The notes beneath the pieces were generated by a model, which worked only from the letters and a program-made list of their open reading frames with translations, was not told the origin of the DNA and searched no databases. The position numbers were made by a program, and so were the translations under genes. This document shows, piece after piece, positions 36,930 to 44,980 of a stretch of 64,000 bases of DNA; the stretch's first letter is position 1; every line of letters begins with the position of its first letter. Source of the DNA: Shewanella sp. KX20019 (GTDB lineage: Bacteria > Pseudomonadota > Gammaproteobacteria > Enterobacterales > Shewanellaceae); contig NZ_CP068437.1 in assembly GCF_016757755.1 (NCBI RefSeq), positions 1,116,001 to 1,180,000 on the forward strand, read 5' to 3'.

Positions 36930-37342
36930 TAGAATAAACTCCATGGGTTGCGGTAGCGACGCCTGACTTGAGGCGAAGAAGCTTGAGTAACTTTCAATTT
37001 TACACCTGCGAGTGTCTCGTGGGTATCTTTGTCTATCATGACAAACTGAATATCTTTGTCTGTACTGATATTGATAGCTAAAGAGTTAATACTTGGTGAG
37101 CTATTGCACCATTTTTTTAGTTCTTTGTAATCTGAAAGGATGCATATTGAGCGCTCTTGCAACAACTCCCACTTTAGCACAACCTCAGTGTTACAGGTTT
37201 CTTCATCTTCACTGGTGATACAAATTTTGGGTGATAGGCTAAGGCTTGCTGTAAGCTGTTCAATATCTTCAGCGACAGCATAGCCACTCAAAAATGAGCA
37301 AAAAAGCAGACATAATAATGTTTTCTTAGTTATCGATAACAC
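36929..37342 (-). CDS. DUF3019 family secreted protein
   Basis: A 137-residue protein with a signal peptide (MLSITKKTLLCLLFCSFLSGYAVA). It has DUF3019-like features: LSLSPKICITSEDEETCNTEVVLKW and WCNSSPSINSLAI, with cysteines suited to disulfides. The tail is RRRYRNPWSLF. It lies 5 bp downstream of the MipA-family gene and is translationally coupled to the response regulator, so all four genes are one operon. As a periplasmic protein made with a sensor kinase, it may be a signal-input accessory; this is inference. Confidence 0.82.
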   Translation of the reverse strand: MLSITKKTLLCLLFCSFLSGYAVAEDIEQLTASLSLSPKICITSEDEETCNTEVVLKWELLQERSICILSDYKELKKWCNSSPSINSLAINISTDKDIQFVMIDKDTHETLAGVKLKVTQASSPQVRRRYRNPWSLF

Positions 37343-37347
37343 TGGCG

Positions 37348-38226
37348 TTAAAACCTATATGCTGCGCCTACAAAATAGGTAGTTGTGTAATCGGTATTGA
37401 GCAGGGGGCTATCGACAATTTCATCGGCAATATCGGTATAACGCGCAACGAGCAAAAGATTCCAATTTTCAGTTAGCACATATTGTCCTGTGAATTCGAT
37501 ACTTTGATTCAAAGCTGACTCCGCTTGGTACTTCTCGCTCCAATAGGGGCTCTCACTTGGTCTAATACCATAGTAATAGTCAACGACTTGTTCGCTTTTC
37601 CAGTCTAACACAGCTGCGAACTCAAAATTCCAACTATCAAGTGGGATATTATACAACCATCTCAACTGTGCTTCGGTTCCGTTGTGTACATTAAAAAGAT
37701 CATGTGTAACAGAGGCTTTGACTATACCAAACCTTGTGTAAAGAAATGCTTCTACTCCGCCAAGATAGGTAAAGTTTCGATTTTTCAGTGCATCGGTATC
37801 GATCTCTGGCTCTGCAGGGCTCTCCATGATTGATATACCTGTCGGGGCCGTTGCTCGCTCAACGCTGTTACCACTGAGATGGAAAATGTTAGACGGATCC
37901 CAGCGATAGAAAAAAGCACGATCAGTACTAAAAGTGCTGACTAAGTTGACTGTGTAATTTTCGCCTTCAGTGACGGTGTAACCAATATTGCCGTTATCAA
38001 AAAACCAACGGTCACCATAGTAGGCAATAGTCGGCACTGCATAGAGAGGGATATCATCAAAATCTTTAAGTGGGTTCGATTTAACGCCATAGCCAAGTGC
38101 AATACCAATATCCCAACGACCGATTTCGATGCAGTCGGTATTATTGTCGCAAGTATGGTCATTGCTTGCATGTGCGGAGGTTGCAAAAAAGCTAATGGTG
38201 AGGATTAGCGCCAACAAATAATGCAT
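37348..38226 (-). CDS. MipA/OmpV family outer-membrane protein
   Basis: A 292-residue predicted outer-membrane beta-barrel. The signal peptide ends SAHA. MipA/OmpV blocks are WDIGIALGYGVKSNPLKDFDDIPLYAVPTIAYYGDRWFFDNGNIGY near the N-terminus and the terminal strand YFVGAAYRF. First gene of the operon with DUF3019 and the RstA/RstB-like pair. MipA proteins bind MltA/PBP1b or act as small porins. The arrangement suggests a barrel controlled by its own two-component system. Confidence 0.9.
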   Translation of the reverse strand: MHYLLALILTISFFATSAHASNDHTCDNNTDCIEIGRWDIGIALGYGVKSNPLKDFDDIPLYAVPTIAYYGDRWFFDNGNIGYTVTEGENYTVNLVSTFSTDRAFFYRWDPSNIFHLSGNSVERATAPTGISIMESPAEPEIDTDALKNRNFTYLGGVEAFLYTRFGIVKASVTHDLFNVHNGTEAQLRWLYNIPLDSWNFEFAAVLDWKSEQVVDYYYGIRPSESPYWSEKYQAESALNQSIEFTGQYVLTENWNLLLVARYTDIADEIVDSPLLNTDYTTTYFVGAAYRF

Positions 38227-38677
38227 AGAGTGATATCGACTTATGATTACAAAATTAACAAAAGAGAATACAGAGTATCACTAATCGTGAGTAGCATCAT
38301 GGGGGGGATTGGATTTGTAGCAAAGTGATACAGGTCACAAATTAGTCTATTTGAATTATTGGCTCGAACTTAGTGTCATCATTGGATAGATACTCCAGCA
38401 TTAAATAGCACTTGAGCTCTACGCTTAACTCATTGAATAGTATAATGTTTTTTGCCTTAATAAATGTAAATGCTGAAGGTATGTCTTAATGTTCCCTCAT
38501 TAATAGAGGTTGCTCTCCCAGTCTAGATAAGTCGCATTAATGATTAGTAATAGTTGCAGAACAAATTAAATTTTACATTTTGTTTAACGACTTCGACATT
38601 GTCACGTTCTCGGCTGAACGATGTTAGCGGCTCGTTCAGCCTACTGTGATGCGGCTAACCATCTTATATGCGGCAGT
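38227..38677. other. intergenic region with a perfect hairpin
   Basis: 451 bp without a gene, upstream of the MipA operon and downstream of the YcxB-like gene. It contains a perfect 10-bp inverted repeat (GGCTGAACGA at 38612-38621, TCGTTCAGCC at 38632-38641) with no T-run, 36 bp past the YcxB-like stop. It may be an RNA hairpin or a protein site. Confidence 0.5.
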
Positions 38678-39157
38678 TTAATATTGCGCCATTTTACCAC
38701 TGACGAACTTAATAGCCTCTTCATCCAAGCTACGCTTAGACAGGTAACTAACGGTTTTTGCTTGTTTGATTAAAAAGCCCTGTTTTGTTTCTGAGATAGA
38801 CACAATATCTTGCCAAAGAATGCTCCCTTTGACATAGAAAGAGTCATTGCAGATCCCTTGTTCATCAATGGTGAGCGTAACTTCATTGCTGGCCGCTTTG
38901 CTCATCATTTGGCGCATAAGCCACCAAGGCTTTTTGTAGCGAATGTTCAATGCTTCTAACACGCCTAAGCCGATTAAGAACCAAGAGGCATAGGCATTAA
39001 TTGCTGTCAGCAATAGCAAGATCCCAATTAGCGTAAAGATGATGGACTTTCGATAAGCACGTATTGAAGTATCGATAACAACTGACTCATCGAAGCACTC
39101 GCTAAAGTGACTTTTATCTAGCGTGTATTGGGTGGTGTAGCTGTATTCAGATTTCAT
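38678..39157 (-). CDS. YcxB-like domain membrane protein
   Basis: A 159-residue protein with one or two transmembrane segments (about 37-70: IIFTLIGILLLLTAINAYASWFLIGLGV). A C-terminal PH-like YcxB domain follows: NEVTLTIDEQGICNDS, ILWQDIVSISETKQGFLIKQ and YLSKRSLDEE. Function unknown. It stands alone with 224 bp upstream to the universal stress protein gene. Confidence 0.7.
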   Translation of the reverse strand: MKSEYSYTTQYTLDKSHFSECFDESVVIDTSIRAYRKSIIFTLIGILLLLTAINAYASWFLIGLGVLEALNIRYKKPWWLMRQMMSKAASNEVTLTIDEQGICNDSFYVKGSILWQDIVSISETKQGFLIKQAKTVSYLSKRSLDEEAIKFVSGKMAQY

Positions 39158-39381
39158 TGTGGCTCTTCATTTGAATGCTTAGGTTATGCTCAAGGTACTT
39201 ATTATACGTAAGTTTGCAGATAGTTGATTAACTCAGGCTTAATCAAGCTATTTTGCAGCAAAGTGTGTTGATGATAAAGGGATTAAAAGACATTAATCAA
39301 CACCATTGTTTGATAAGGGCATTCAATATATAGCCGATTTTTATAGCGTTAACGGTGGCAGGCTTAACAGGTGCAGAGTAA

Positions 39382-40266
39382 TTAATGGTGTATAGGCTTA
39401 ATAGCTAATATGTCACACTTCAATTGGTCAATAATCACCGATGAGGTGTGGCCCTTTAACTCGCTCATGAAGCCATGATGTTCGCCTGCGCCAATGACTA
39501 GCAGGTTAGCATTACATTTGTGGGCAATTTCGGGAATAACATGGTCCGGTAGTCCTTGCTCAAGGTGGAGGTGGTCATCATCCAGTTGGTATGGTTTCGC
39601 CGAGTCTAAGAGGTGATTCCAGTGTAGGCTCCTTTGCTCCGCGTCAGTGAACAATGTCTGGTCTCGATTGACCGACATACTCCAATTTTCCAATTGATAG
39701 CAGTTTAGCAGGTGGATGTCATTTTCCAGCAAGCTGGCTAATTGCTGAGTATCATCTAACAGATTTTGATTTAACTCTTTATGAGCAATATTTGATTCAG
39801 CCGTTTCTAGTGCGGTTAAAATATGCCCTTGTCGTTGCCAACCTTTATTGCCAACAATTAAAATGGGTAGTTGACTCTGTCGCAGTAGGTGCGACTCACA
39901 ACTGGGCAAAAATTCGCTAATGATACTATTGTGGTGCTGATTATTGATGACGACCAGATCGTAATCACCACTGTTTGTTTCATCGAGTACTGCCACATGT
40001 TCTTTGACATTTTTGATCACTTTTACTTCTATGTTGACACCTAAATGCTGGTATTTACTCAGTAGTTTATTGACAAATAACATTGGGTCCATTGCATTGT
40101 TTGGGATCAAACCTAAGCGACTGAGAACGTTATTGTAAGGTCTATCAACCTTCAAAGCGGTGACTTTTGCTTTGGTTTTACAGGCGAGTTGTAGCGCTTT
40201 GTTTAGGGCAAACTGTGCAGGCGAATGGTTGTCTACTAGTGCTAACGTATGGTGGTAAGAGATCAT
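39382..40266 (-). CDS. universal stress protein, tandem-domain (UspE-like)
   Basis: A 294-residue protein of two Usp-type domains. The first (about 1-140) ends LLRQSQLPILIVGNKGW and the second (about 146-290) ends SVIIDQLKCDILAIKP. The second domain keeps the nucleotide-loop-like LVIGAGEHHGFMSELKGHTS; the first has a degenerate loop. Usp proteins help survival in growth arrest or low oxygen. The divergent upstream region has a strong palindrome at 40488-40511 that may control it. Confidence 0.82.
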   Translation of the reverse strand: MISYHHTLALVDNHSPAQFALNKALQLACKTKAKVTALKVDRPYNNVLSRLGLIPNNAMDPMLFVNKLLSKYQHLGVNIEVKVIKNVKEHVAVLDETNSGDYDLVVINNQHHNSIISEFLPSCESHLLRQSQLPILIVGNKGWQRQGHILTALETAESNIAHKELNQNLLDDTQQLASLLENDIHLLNCYQLENWSMSVNRDQTLFTDAEQRSLHWNHLLDSAKPYQLDDDHLHLEQGLPDHVIPEIAHKCNANLLVIGAGEHHGFMSELKGHTSSVIIDQLKCDILAIKPIHH

Positions 40267-40622
40267 AGTGAATTACTCCGTTTACCTTCACTCCACTCTG
40301 AACAACTGTAGACGAAAACCCCATGAACACACCGTTTTATTAATAACGAATAGCGCTTAAAGTCCGTTTTTACAGTGCTATTCAATATACTCAATATTAA
40401 CTAATTGATTTGTTTCAGATGCCAGATGGCATCCGTTGTAAAATTCACATACTTTCAAGAGTAAGCCCGAGTTAACACTATTAACTTTCATGTTAACAAT
40501 CTTTAACATGACATGATTTTGATGATTCGTTAATCTCATTTTACGATCTGTAAGTTGTGATTTTAGCCGTAGTTTTAAAAGGTGTTCGCTAAAAGTAACC
40601 GCTAACTCGCTAAGGAGAGGCT
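40267..40622. promoter_or_regulatory. divergent regulatory region with palindrome
   Basis: 356 bp between the stress protein and a small membrane protein gene. It contains a perfect 9-bp inverted repeat TCATGTTAA (40488-40496) and TTAACATGA (40503-40511) separated by six bases. A further GTTAACA lies 14 bp to the left (from 40471), so three copies of a GTTAA(C/A) half-site cluster here. No gene is visible. Confidence 0.5.
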
Positions 40623-40868
40623 ATGTTTGTATTTGCAATGGAGTTGGTATTTTGGCTGCTTTGGGATTTTGTGCTGTCATCTGTATTTTGCCTCACTGGC
40701 GCATTGCTGATCCGTATCTTTAGTTTTGGGAAAACCCGCTATCCGTTGACACCCCTTAGCTATTTCCGTCGCCGTAAGTACCAAGAGAAAGACCCATTCA
40801 ATATGACCTTTATCGTCGGTTTCTCATTCTACCTGTTGTTTTTTATACTGGCTATTTGGCTGGGATAA
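40623..40868 (+). CDS. small two-TM inner-membrane protein, unknown function
   Basis: An 81-residue hydrophobic protein with TM segments at about 5-33 and 60-80. A short basic loop (SYFRRRKYQEKD) lies between them. AAGGAGAGGCT just before the ATG is a strong ribosome-binding site, which argues for a real gene despite its size. Not recognised as a named family. Confidence 0.7.
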   Translation: MFVFAMELVFWLLWDFVLSSVFCLTGALLIRIFSFGKTRYPLTPLSYFRRRKYQEKDPFNMTFIVGFSFYLLFFILAIWLG

Positions 40869-40977
40869 TCGTGATTGTTGAGGTATTTTTCTAGTGACTC
40901 AAGGCTCAAACAGCTGTTTACATTTCATCCGATCAACAGTAGCTTAGCGAGAAATAACACTAACATTGCCGCATCAT

Positions 40978-41730
40978 ATGACAATAAGAAAAACGATTCT
41001 GATCACAGGTGCAAGTTCAGGGCTTGGCCGTGGAATGGCATTCGAGTTCGCCAAGATGGGGCGAGACCTCGCATTATGTGCGCGGCGAATGGATAGACTA
41101 GAGACATTAAAACAAGAGTTAGAACAGCTTAGCCCCAGTATTCGTGTCTCCATTAAATCGTTAGATGTCACTGAGCATCAGCAAGTTTTCGATGTGTTCG
41201 ATGAGTTTAAAGCAGAGTTTGGCGCCATTGACCGAATTATTATAAATGTAGGCATGGGCAAGGGGGCCTCTATAGGGACAGGGAATTTTGAGGCAAACAA
41301 GCAAACTGCAGAAACTAATTTGATAGGTTTACTCGCTCAATCTGAAGCAGCAATGCTAATTTTTAGAAAGCAAAATTCGGGTCACCTAGTCACTATATCA
41401 TCGGTTAGTGCAGTGCGTGGTTTCAGGCGAGCGATGACAGTATACGCGGCAACAAAGGCGGCAGTGACCTCTCTGAGTGAAGGGATCCGTCTTGATGTAA
41501 TGCACACTCCTATCAGTGTTAGCTGTATTCACCCCGGTTTTATTCGCAGTGAAATTAATGACCATGTCGAAAAAGTCCCATTTATTGTCGACACAGATGT
41601 AGGTTGCCGCGCCATGGTCAAAGCTATTGAAGCTGAAAAAGCCAATAGTTTTGTCCCCAGTTGGCCGTGGTCCTTATTACATTGGGTATTGAGATTCGCC
41701 CCTGATTCATGGATTAGAAAAATGAGTTGA
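40978..41730 (+). CDS. short-chain dehydrogenase/reductase (SDR)
   Basis: A 250-residue classical SDR. Cofactor motif TGASSGLGRGMA (about 10-21), then the NAG-equivalent NVGMG, and the catalytic YAATKAA with the upstream Ser in ISSVSAV. The substrate is unknown; a hydrophobic C-terminal stretch (SWPWSLLHWVLRF) suggests membrane association. Start chosen at ATG 40978; four extra N-terminal residues from an upstream TTG are not needed. Confidence 0.88.
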   Translation: MTIRKTILITGASSGLGRGMAFEFAKMGRDLALCARRMDRLETLKQELEQLSPSIRVSIKSLDVTEHQQVFDVFDEFKAEFGAIDRIIINVGMGKGASIGTGNFEANKQTAETNLIGLLAQSEAAMLIFRKQNSGHLVTISSVSAVRGFRRAMTVYAATKAAVTSLSEGIRLDVMHTPISVSCIHPGFIRSEINDHVEKVPFIVDTDVGCRAMVKAIEAEKANSFVPSWPWSLLHWVLRFAPDSWIRKMS

Positions 41731-41763
41731 TCAGGCTCATCTATATGATTCATGACTTGCTCT

Positions 41764-42180
41764 TCAGTAACGGTTACGCTCACTGGGAATATCGCTAAGG
41801 TACTGTACAAATTCAACTTCGTAACCGTTCGGGTCAATGTAATAAACGTTGCGTCGGTAAGGATCTTCCGCGCCCGCTTTATCGATGGGATGCCCTATCG
41901 CTGCTAAGCGCTCTATTATGCCGTTTAAGTCATCGACGACAAAAGCAAAGTGAGCGAGGCCGACTTGGTGACCACTCAGATCGCGATTATTACCAACGCC
42001 GTCATCGTTAAACGTCAGGTATTGGTAGTCATCACCAAAATGGATCCAGTTGCGATCAACACCATACCATTGACTCACTCCGCCACCGCGGGTTTTCCAG
42101 TGGGGGAAAATCGCTTGGTAAAAAGCCAGCGTGGTCGGTATGTCCTTTACCACTAAATTTAAATGTTCTAAATGCATCAT
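41764..42180 (-). CDS. VOC (glyoxalase/dioxygenase-fold) family protein
   Basis: A 138-residue vicinal-oxygen-chelate protein. Metal-ligand-like positions are MHLEHLNLVVKD (His), GLAHFAFVVDD (His) and NGYEVEFVQYL (Glu). The reaction cannot be assigned. GGAG six bases before the first of two ATGs supports the start. It is 66 bp downstream of the FMN-reductase gene on the same strand, so they may share a transcript. Confidence 0.85.
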   Translation of the reverse strand: MMHLEHLNLVVKDIPTTLAFYQAIFPHWKTRGGGVSQWYGVDRNWIHFGDDYQYLTFNDDGVGNNRDLSGHQVGLAHFAFVVDDLNGIIERLAAIGHPIDKAGAEDPYRRNVYYIDPNGYEVEFVQYLSDIPSERNRY

Positions 42181-42246
42181 GGGTTGCTCCTTGCTTGGTT
42201 AACTGCTTGTTGGGTTAATTCGTTAATAGTAAATAAGCTGTATGTT

Positions 42247-42855
42247 TTACATGCCGTAACTGTACTCTTGCTGCTTAGGGTAGGGCATAGCTTCATGATT
42301 GCTTCGTATCGTCGTCAATGCATCGCTGTACTGCGACAACATATGCAAGCAGTAACTTATGCGCTCACGTAAATGCTGGTCGCGCTCATTTTCTGGCTGT
42401 TGTTGGTTTAGTACCTCTGCAACATTGCGAATAATAAGGTGATCGGGTGTTGCCACGAGTTTATTGTTCTTTAAGGCATTCATCCTTAGCTCTGCAATTG
42501 GATAAGCGCCGCTAATCCCACTAACAACCGACACTAATAACGCCGGCTTATGGGCAGTTTCTTGGTTATCGCACATCAATAAAAAATTTTTAATCAAGGG
42601 TGAAGCCATGCCGCCCCACTCTGGTGTTATCAATACTAGCGCATCTGCACGTTTAATCTGTTGAGCGATAAAAGGCCAGCGACTCCCGTCGACATTTTTG
42701 CTCTCGGGATCGCCGTCCCAAAAAGGCAGTTGATACTGGCAAAGCTCAATGTGTTTTACATTATGAGTCGCTAGCATCTGCTGCATTAAGTATTGAGCAA
42801 CTTTTGCAGTTTGCGAATCCTTGCGTTGGCTTCCACTGACAATGACTAACTCCAT
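42247..42855 (-). CDS. NADPH-dependent FMN reductase family protein
   Basis: A 202-residue flavodoxin-fold oxidoreductase. The N-terminal FMN phosphate loop is SGSQRKDSQTAKVAQ (about 7-21), followed by DALVLITPEWGGMASPLIKNFL (about 71-92). Likely quinone, azo or metal-chelate reductase activity. It is transcribed away from the winged-helix regulator at 43243. The spacer holds a strong palindrome (42884-42909) just upstream of its start, a plausible operator. Confidence 0.87.
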   Translation of the reverse strand: MELVIVSGSQRKDSQTAKVAQYLMQQMLATHNVKHIELCQYQLPFWDGDPESKNVDGSRWPFIAQQIKRADALVLITPEWGGMASPLIKNFLLMCDNQETAHKPALLVSVVSGISGAYPIAELRMNALKNNKLVATPDHLIIRNVAEVLNQQQPENERDQHLRERISYCLHMLSQYSDALTTIRSNHEAMPYPKQQEYSYGM

Positions 42856-43242
42856 TTAAGTAAACCTTTTTGTTTATTAAGTGTTATGTAAAGTAATGCC
42901 TTTACATAATAAAGTAAAGAAAAAAGTTTACATAAGAACGAATTCAGTAATAATGTGCAGTAAGTGCTAGAGAGGTGTATACCCGGTCTACCTGAAAGTG
43001 CAGGATTCAGTGGGAGTTTAATGGGGTTTAATCAAAGCATTGATTGCAAGGAATGGTCACTCCCTTGGTAAAATCAATAATGTAGAGTAAATCCCATTAA
43101 AACCCATCGCAGAAGGCGTTGTGCAAGCCCACTTCGTTGTTGCACTAACTTAAAAGGGAATAACCATTTCTATATTAATGCGCCTAGAATTGAACTCACA
43201 CACCGCCTCTGAAACGAGCACTTTCAAGTAGAATGGGTATAT
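42856..43242. promoter_or_regulatory. divergent region: operator-like palindrome plus MITE-like repeat
   Basis: 387 bp with no gene. The left third carries TTATGTAAAG (42884-42893) and its exact inverse CTTTACATAA (42900-42909), with a third half-site GTTTACATAA near 42926. The right two thirds are the MITE-like copy R3. The likely promoter of the FMN-reductase gene is at the left; the original promoter of the regulator gene appears to be displaced or replaced by the repeat. Confidence 0.6.
42978..43241. repeat. MITE-like element with terminal inverted repeats (copy R3)
   Basis: A 264-bp element. The left end TATACCCGGTCTACCTGAA and the right end (read inverted) TATACCCATTCTACTTGAA match at most positions over about 24 bp, through GAAAGTGC. 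The interior shares AGGGAATAACCATT and AATGCGCCT with copy R2 and TAATGGG-TTTAATCA with R1. No coding capacity. The right end stops one base before the start codon of the regulator at 43243. Confidence 0.72.
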
Positions 43243-43866
43243 ATGAAAACCAGCGATAAAATATTGCAGATGTTAAAGACCCAAGGCGAGCTGACTGCTA
43301 AGGTCATTGCGACTGAGCTTGAATTAACCACCATGGGGGTGCGTCAGCACCTACAAAGCCTCGAAGAGAGTAGCGATGTTATTTTTGAAGATAGAAAAGC
43401 GACTCGCGGTAGACCGACGCGTTATTGGTCACTAACCCCTAAAAGTAATAGCCACTTCTCAGATCGGCATGAAGAACTAACAGTACAACTGATTGATTCT
43501 GTGAAAACTATTTTTGGTGATCAAGGCCTGGAGCAGCTGATCACCCATCGTGAACAGGCATCTTTTAAGCAGTATCAAGCAGCCTTCACCGATGCTAATG
43601 ATCTACCGGCTAAGCTCGCGGTGTTGGCTAAACTGCGAACGGAAGAGGGCTATATGGCCACTGTTGACATGAGCGACAATGTTTATTGGCTGTTGGAAAA
43701 CCACTGTCCAATATGTGCCGCTGCTTCCTCCTGTCTGAATTTTTGTCGCTCTGAACTGCAGCTGTTTCAGTCGCTGCTGAAAGAGGATGCCAATGTGAGC
43801 CGTGAAGAGCATATTATTGAAGGTGCTCGTCGTTGCGCTTATAAGATTGTGCCGGTTGACGGTTGA
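43243..43866 (+). CDS. winged-helix transcriptional regulator with C-terminal cysteine cluster (SufR-like)
   Basis: A 207-residue regulator. The N-terminal HTH (about 5-60: ILQMLKTQGELTAKVIATELELTTMGVRQHLQSLEE) has the ArsR/DeoR-type wing TRGRPTRYWSLT. The C-terminal part has CPICAAASSCLNFCRSE and a later RRCAYKI, five cysteines resembling the Fe-S ligand set of SufR-type repressors. The start codon abuts a MITE-like repeat, with no clear Shine-Dalgarno. The 3' end runs into a 7-bp tandem repeat, so the last residues (VDG) are encoded by repeat units. The target may be the divergent FMN reductase (inference). Confidence 0.85.
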   Translation: MKTSDKILQMLKTQGELTAKVIATELELTTMGVRQHLQSLEESSDVIFEDRKATRGRPTRYWSLTPKSNSHFSDRHEELTVQLIDSVKTIFGDQGLEQLITHREQASFKQYQAAFTDANDLPAKLAVLAKLRTEEGYMATVDMSDNVYWLLENHCPICAAASSCLNFCRSELQLFQSLLKEDANVSREEHIIEGARRCAYKIVPVDG

Positions 43867-43958
43867 CGGTTGACGGTTGACAGATGACAGATGACGGATG
43901 ACGGATGACAGATGACAGATGACAGATGACAGATGACAGATGACAGATGATAGATGAT
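43854..43958 (+). repeat. 7-bp tandem repeat, about 15 units
   Basis: Fifteen consecutive heptamers of form (A/G)G(A/T)TGA(C/T): four GGTTGAC, then AGATGAC and GGATGAC variants, ending AGATGAT, with a degenerate AGGTAGC after it. The repeat starts inside the last codons of the regulator and ends about 17 bp before the next gene's GTG start. Every unit contains TGA, so copy-number change cannot extend the upstream protein far. Confidence 0.92.
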
Positions 43959-43975
43959 AGGTAGCGGGAGAAAAA

Positions 43976-44677
43976 GTGGAATCTAAACGAGCGCGGTTAG
44001 ATCGGTTTATTAGTGCCAAAACCAACATCAATCGTAAGCATGTGAGACTGCTGCTGGCGCAGGGGCTTGTTGAAGTTGATGGCCAAGTGGCGCGAGATAT
44101 TGATCAGATCATCGATGAGTTCTCACATATCTGTTGTGAGGGAAAAGTGTTGCAAGCCAATACTGCAAGCTATGTGATGCTGCATAAGCCTGTGGGTGTG
44201 GTTAGTGCCACCATTGATGACAAGCATAAGACGGTGATCGACCTACTCAGCCGCGCCGATAAACAGCAGCTACATATTGTCGGTCGTTTAGATCTCAATA
44301 CCTCTGGCTTATTGCTGTTAACTAACGACGGGCGCTGGTCGAAGCGGTTAATGTCTCCGGAGCATAAAGTGGCAAAACTATATCGGGTGACGCTAAAGAA
44401 CCCTATCGATGCCTCATACATAAAAGCGTTCTTCGATGGCATGTATTTTGAGTTTGAAGATATCACCACCGCCCCCGTCAAACTGGAGATTGTTGATAGT
44501 CACACGGCATTAGTCACCTTGATGGAGGGGCGCTATCATCAAATAAAACGCATGTTCGGCCGTTTTCGTAATCCAGTCATTGGCTTGCACCGTATTTCCG
44601 TCGGCACTATTGTGCTCGATCCTCAATTAGCGCTAGGGCAAAGTCGCGATTTAACCGCTATAGAAATAGCTAGCTAG
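43976..44677 (+). CDS. 16S rRNA pseudouridine synthase, RsuA/RluB/E/F family
   Basis: A 233-residue RNA-modifying enzyme. An N-terminal S4 domain (about 4-50: RLDRFISAKTNINRKHVRLLLAQGLVEVDG) precedes the catalytic domain with VGRLDLNTSGLLLLTNDG, whose Asp is the nucleophile. EGRYHQIKRMFG is conserved. Closest in layout to RsuA (uridine 516 of 16S rRNA). The start is GTG at 43976 with GGGAG five bases upstream. It follows the heptamer repeat, so repeat length may affect spacing from the upstream gene. Confidence 0.88.
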   Translation: MESKRARLDRFISAKTNINRKHVRLLLAQGLVEVDGQVARDIDQIIDEFSHICCEGKVLQANTASYVMLHKPVGVVSATIDDKHKTVIDLLSRADKQQLHIVGRLDLNTSGLLLLTNDGRWSKRLMSPEHKVAKLYRVTLKNPIDASYIKAFFDGMYFEFEDITTAPVKLEIVDSHTALVTLMEGRYHQIKRMFGRFRNPVIGLHRISVGTIVLDPQLALGQSRDLTAIEIAS

Positions 44678-44980
44678 CTTTGATTATCTCCTAGCTGTGA
44701 TAACTCATAACTCATAATTCCAATTTAAGCTAAAGGCCAAGATTTAAGTAGATTTAGCTTGCATCGCTTCGTCAGGCTTAAGTAATCCTCTTTTTATTTT
44801 ATCTTGGGTGGCTTTGACCGCTATTACGCACTAAAAGATTAGTGTTTTATGGTGGTTGGCTGGTTGTGATGCAGTGCTAATATTTCTGTATTGGCTATTG
44901 GTTAACCGCGTGGGTCACGCTTTAATATTGACCAATATGCTATACCTATAATTAAGTATTCAACTGGTCTACTAATAATA
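44678..44980. other. intergenic region, nothing recognised
   Basis: 303 bp between the pseudouridine synthase and the LysR gene. No terminator, RNA gene or credible coding frame seen. Confidence 0.4.

Noticed and set aside
43854..43958. CRISPR array at the heptamer repeat (and at the decamer repeat at 60.6 kb)
   Set aside because: Both are direct head-to-tail repeats with no spacers and no cas genes nearby.
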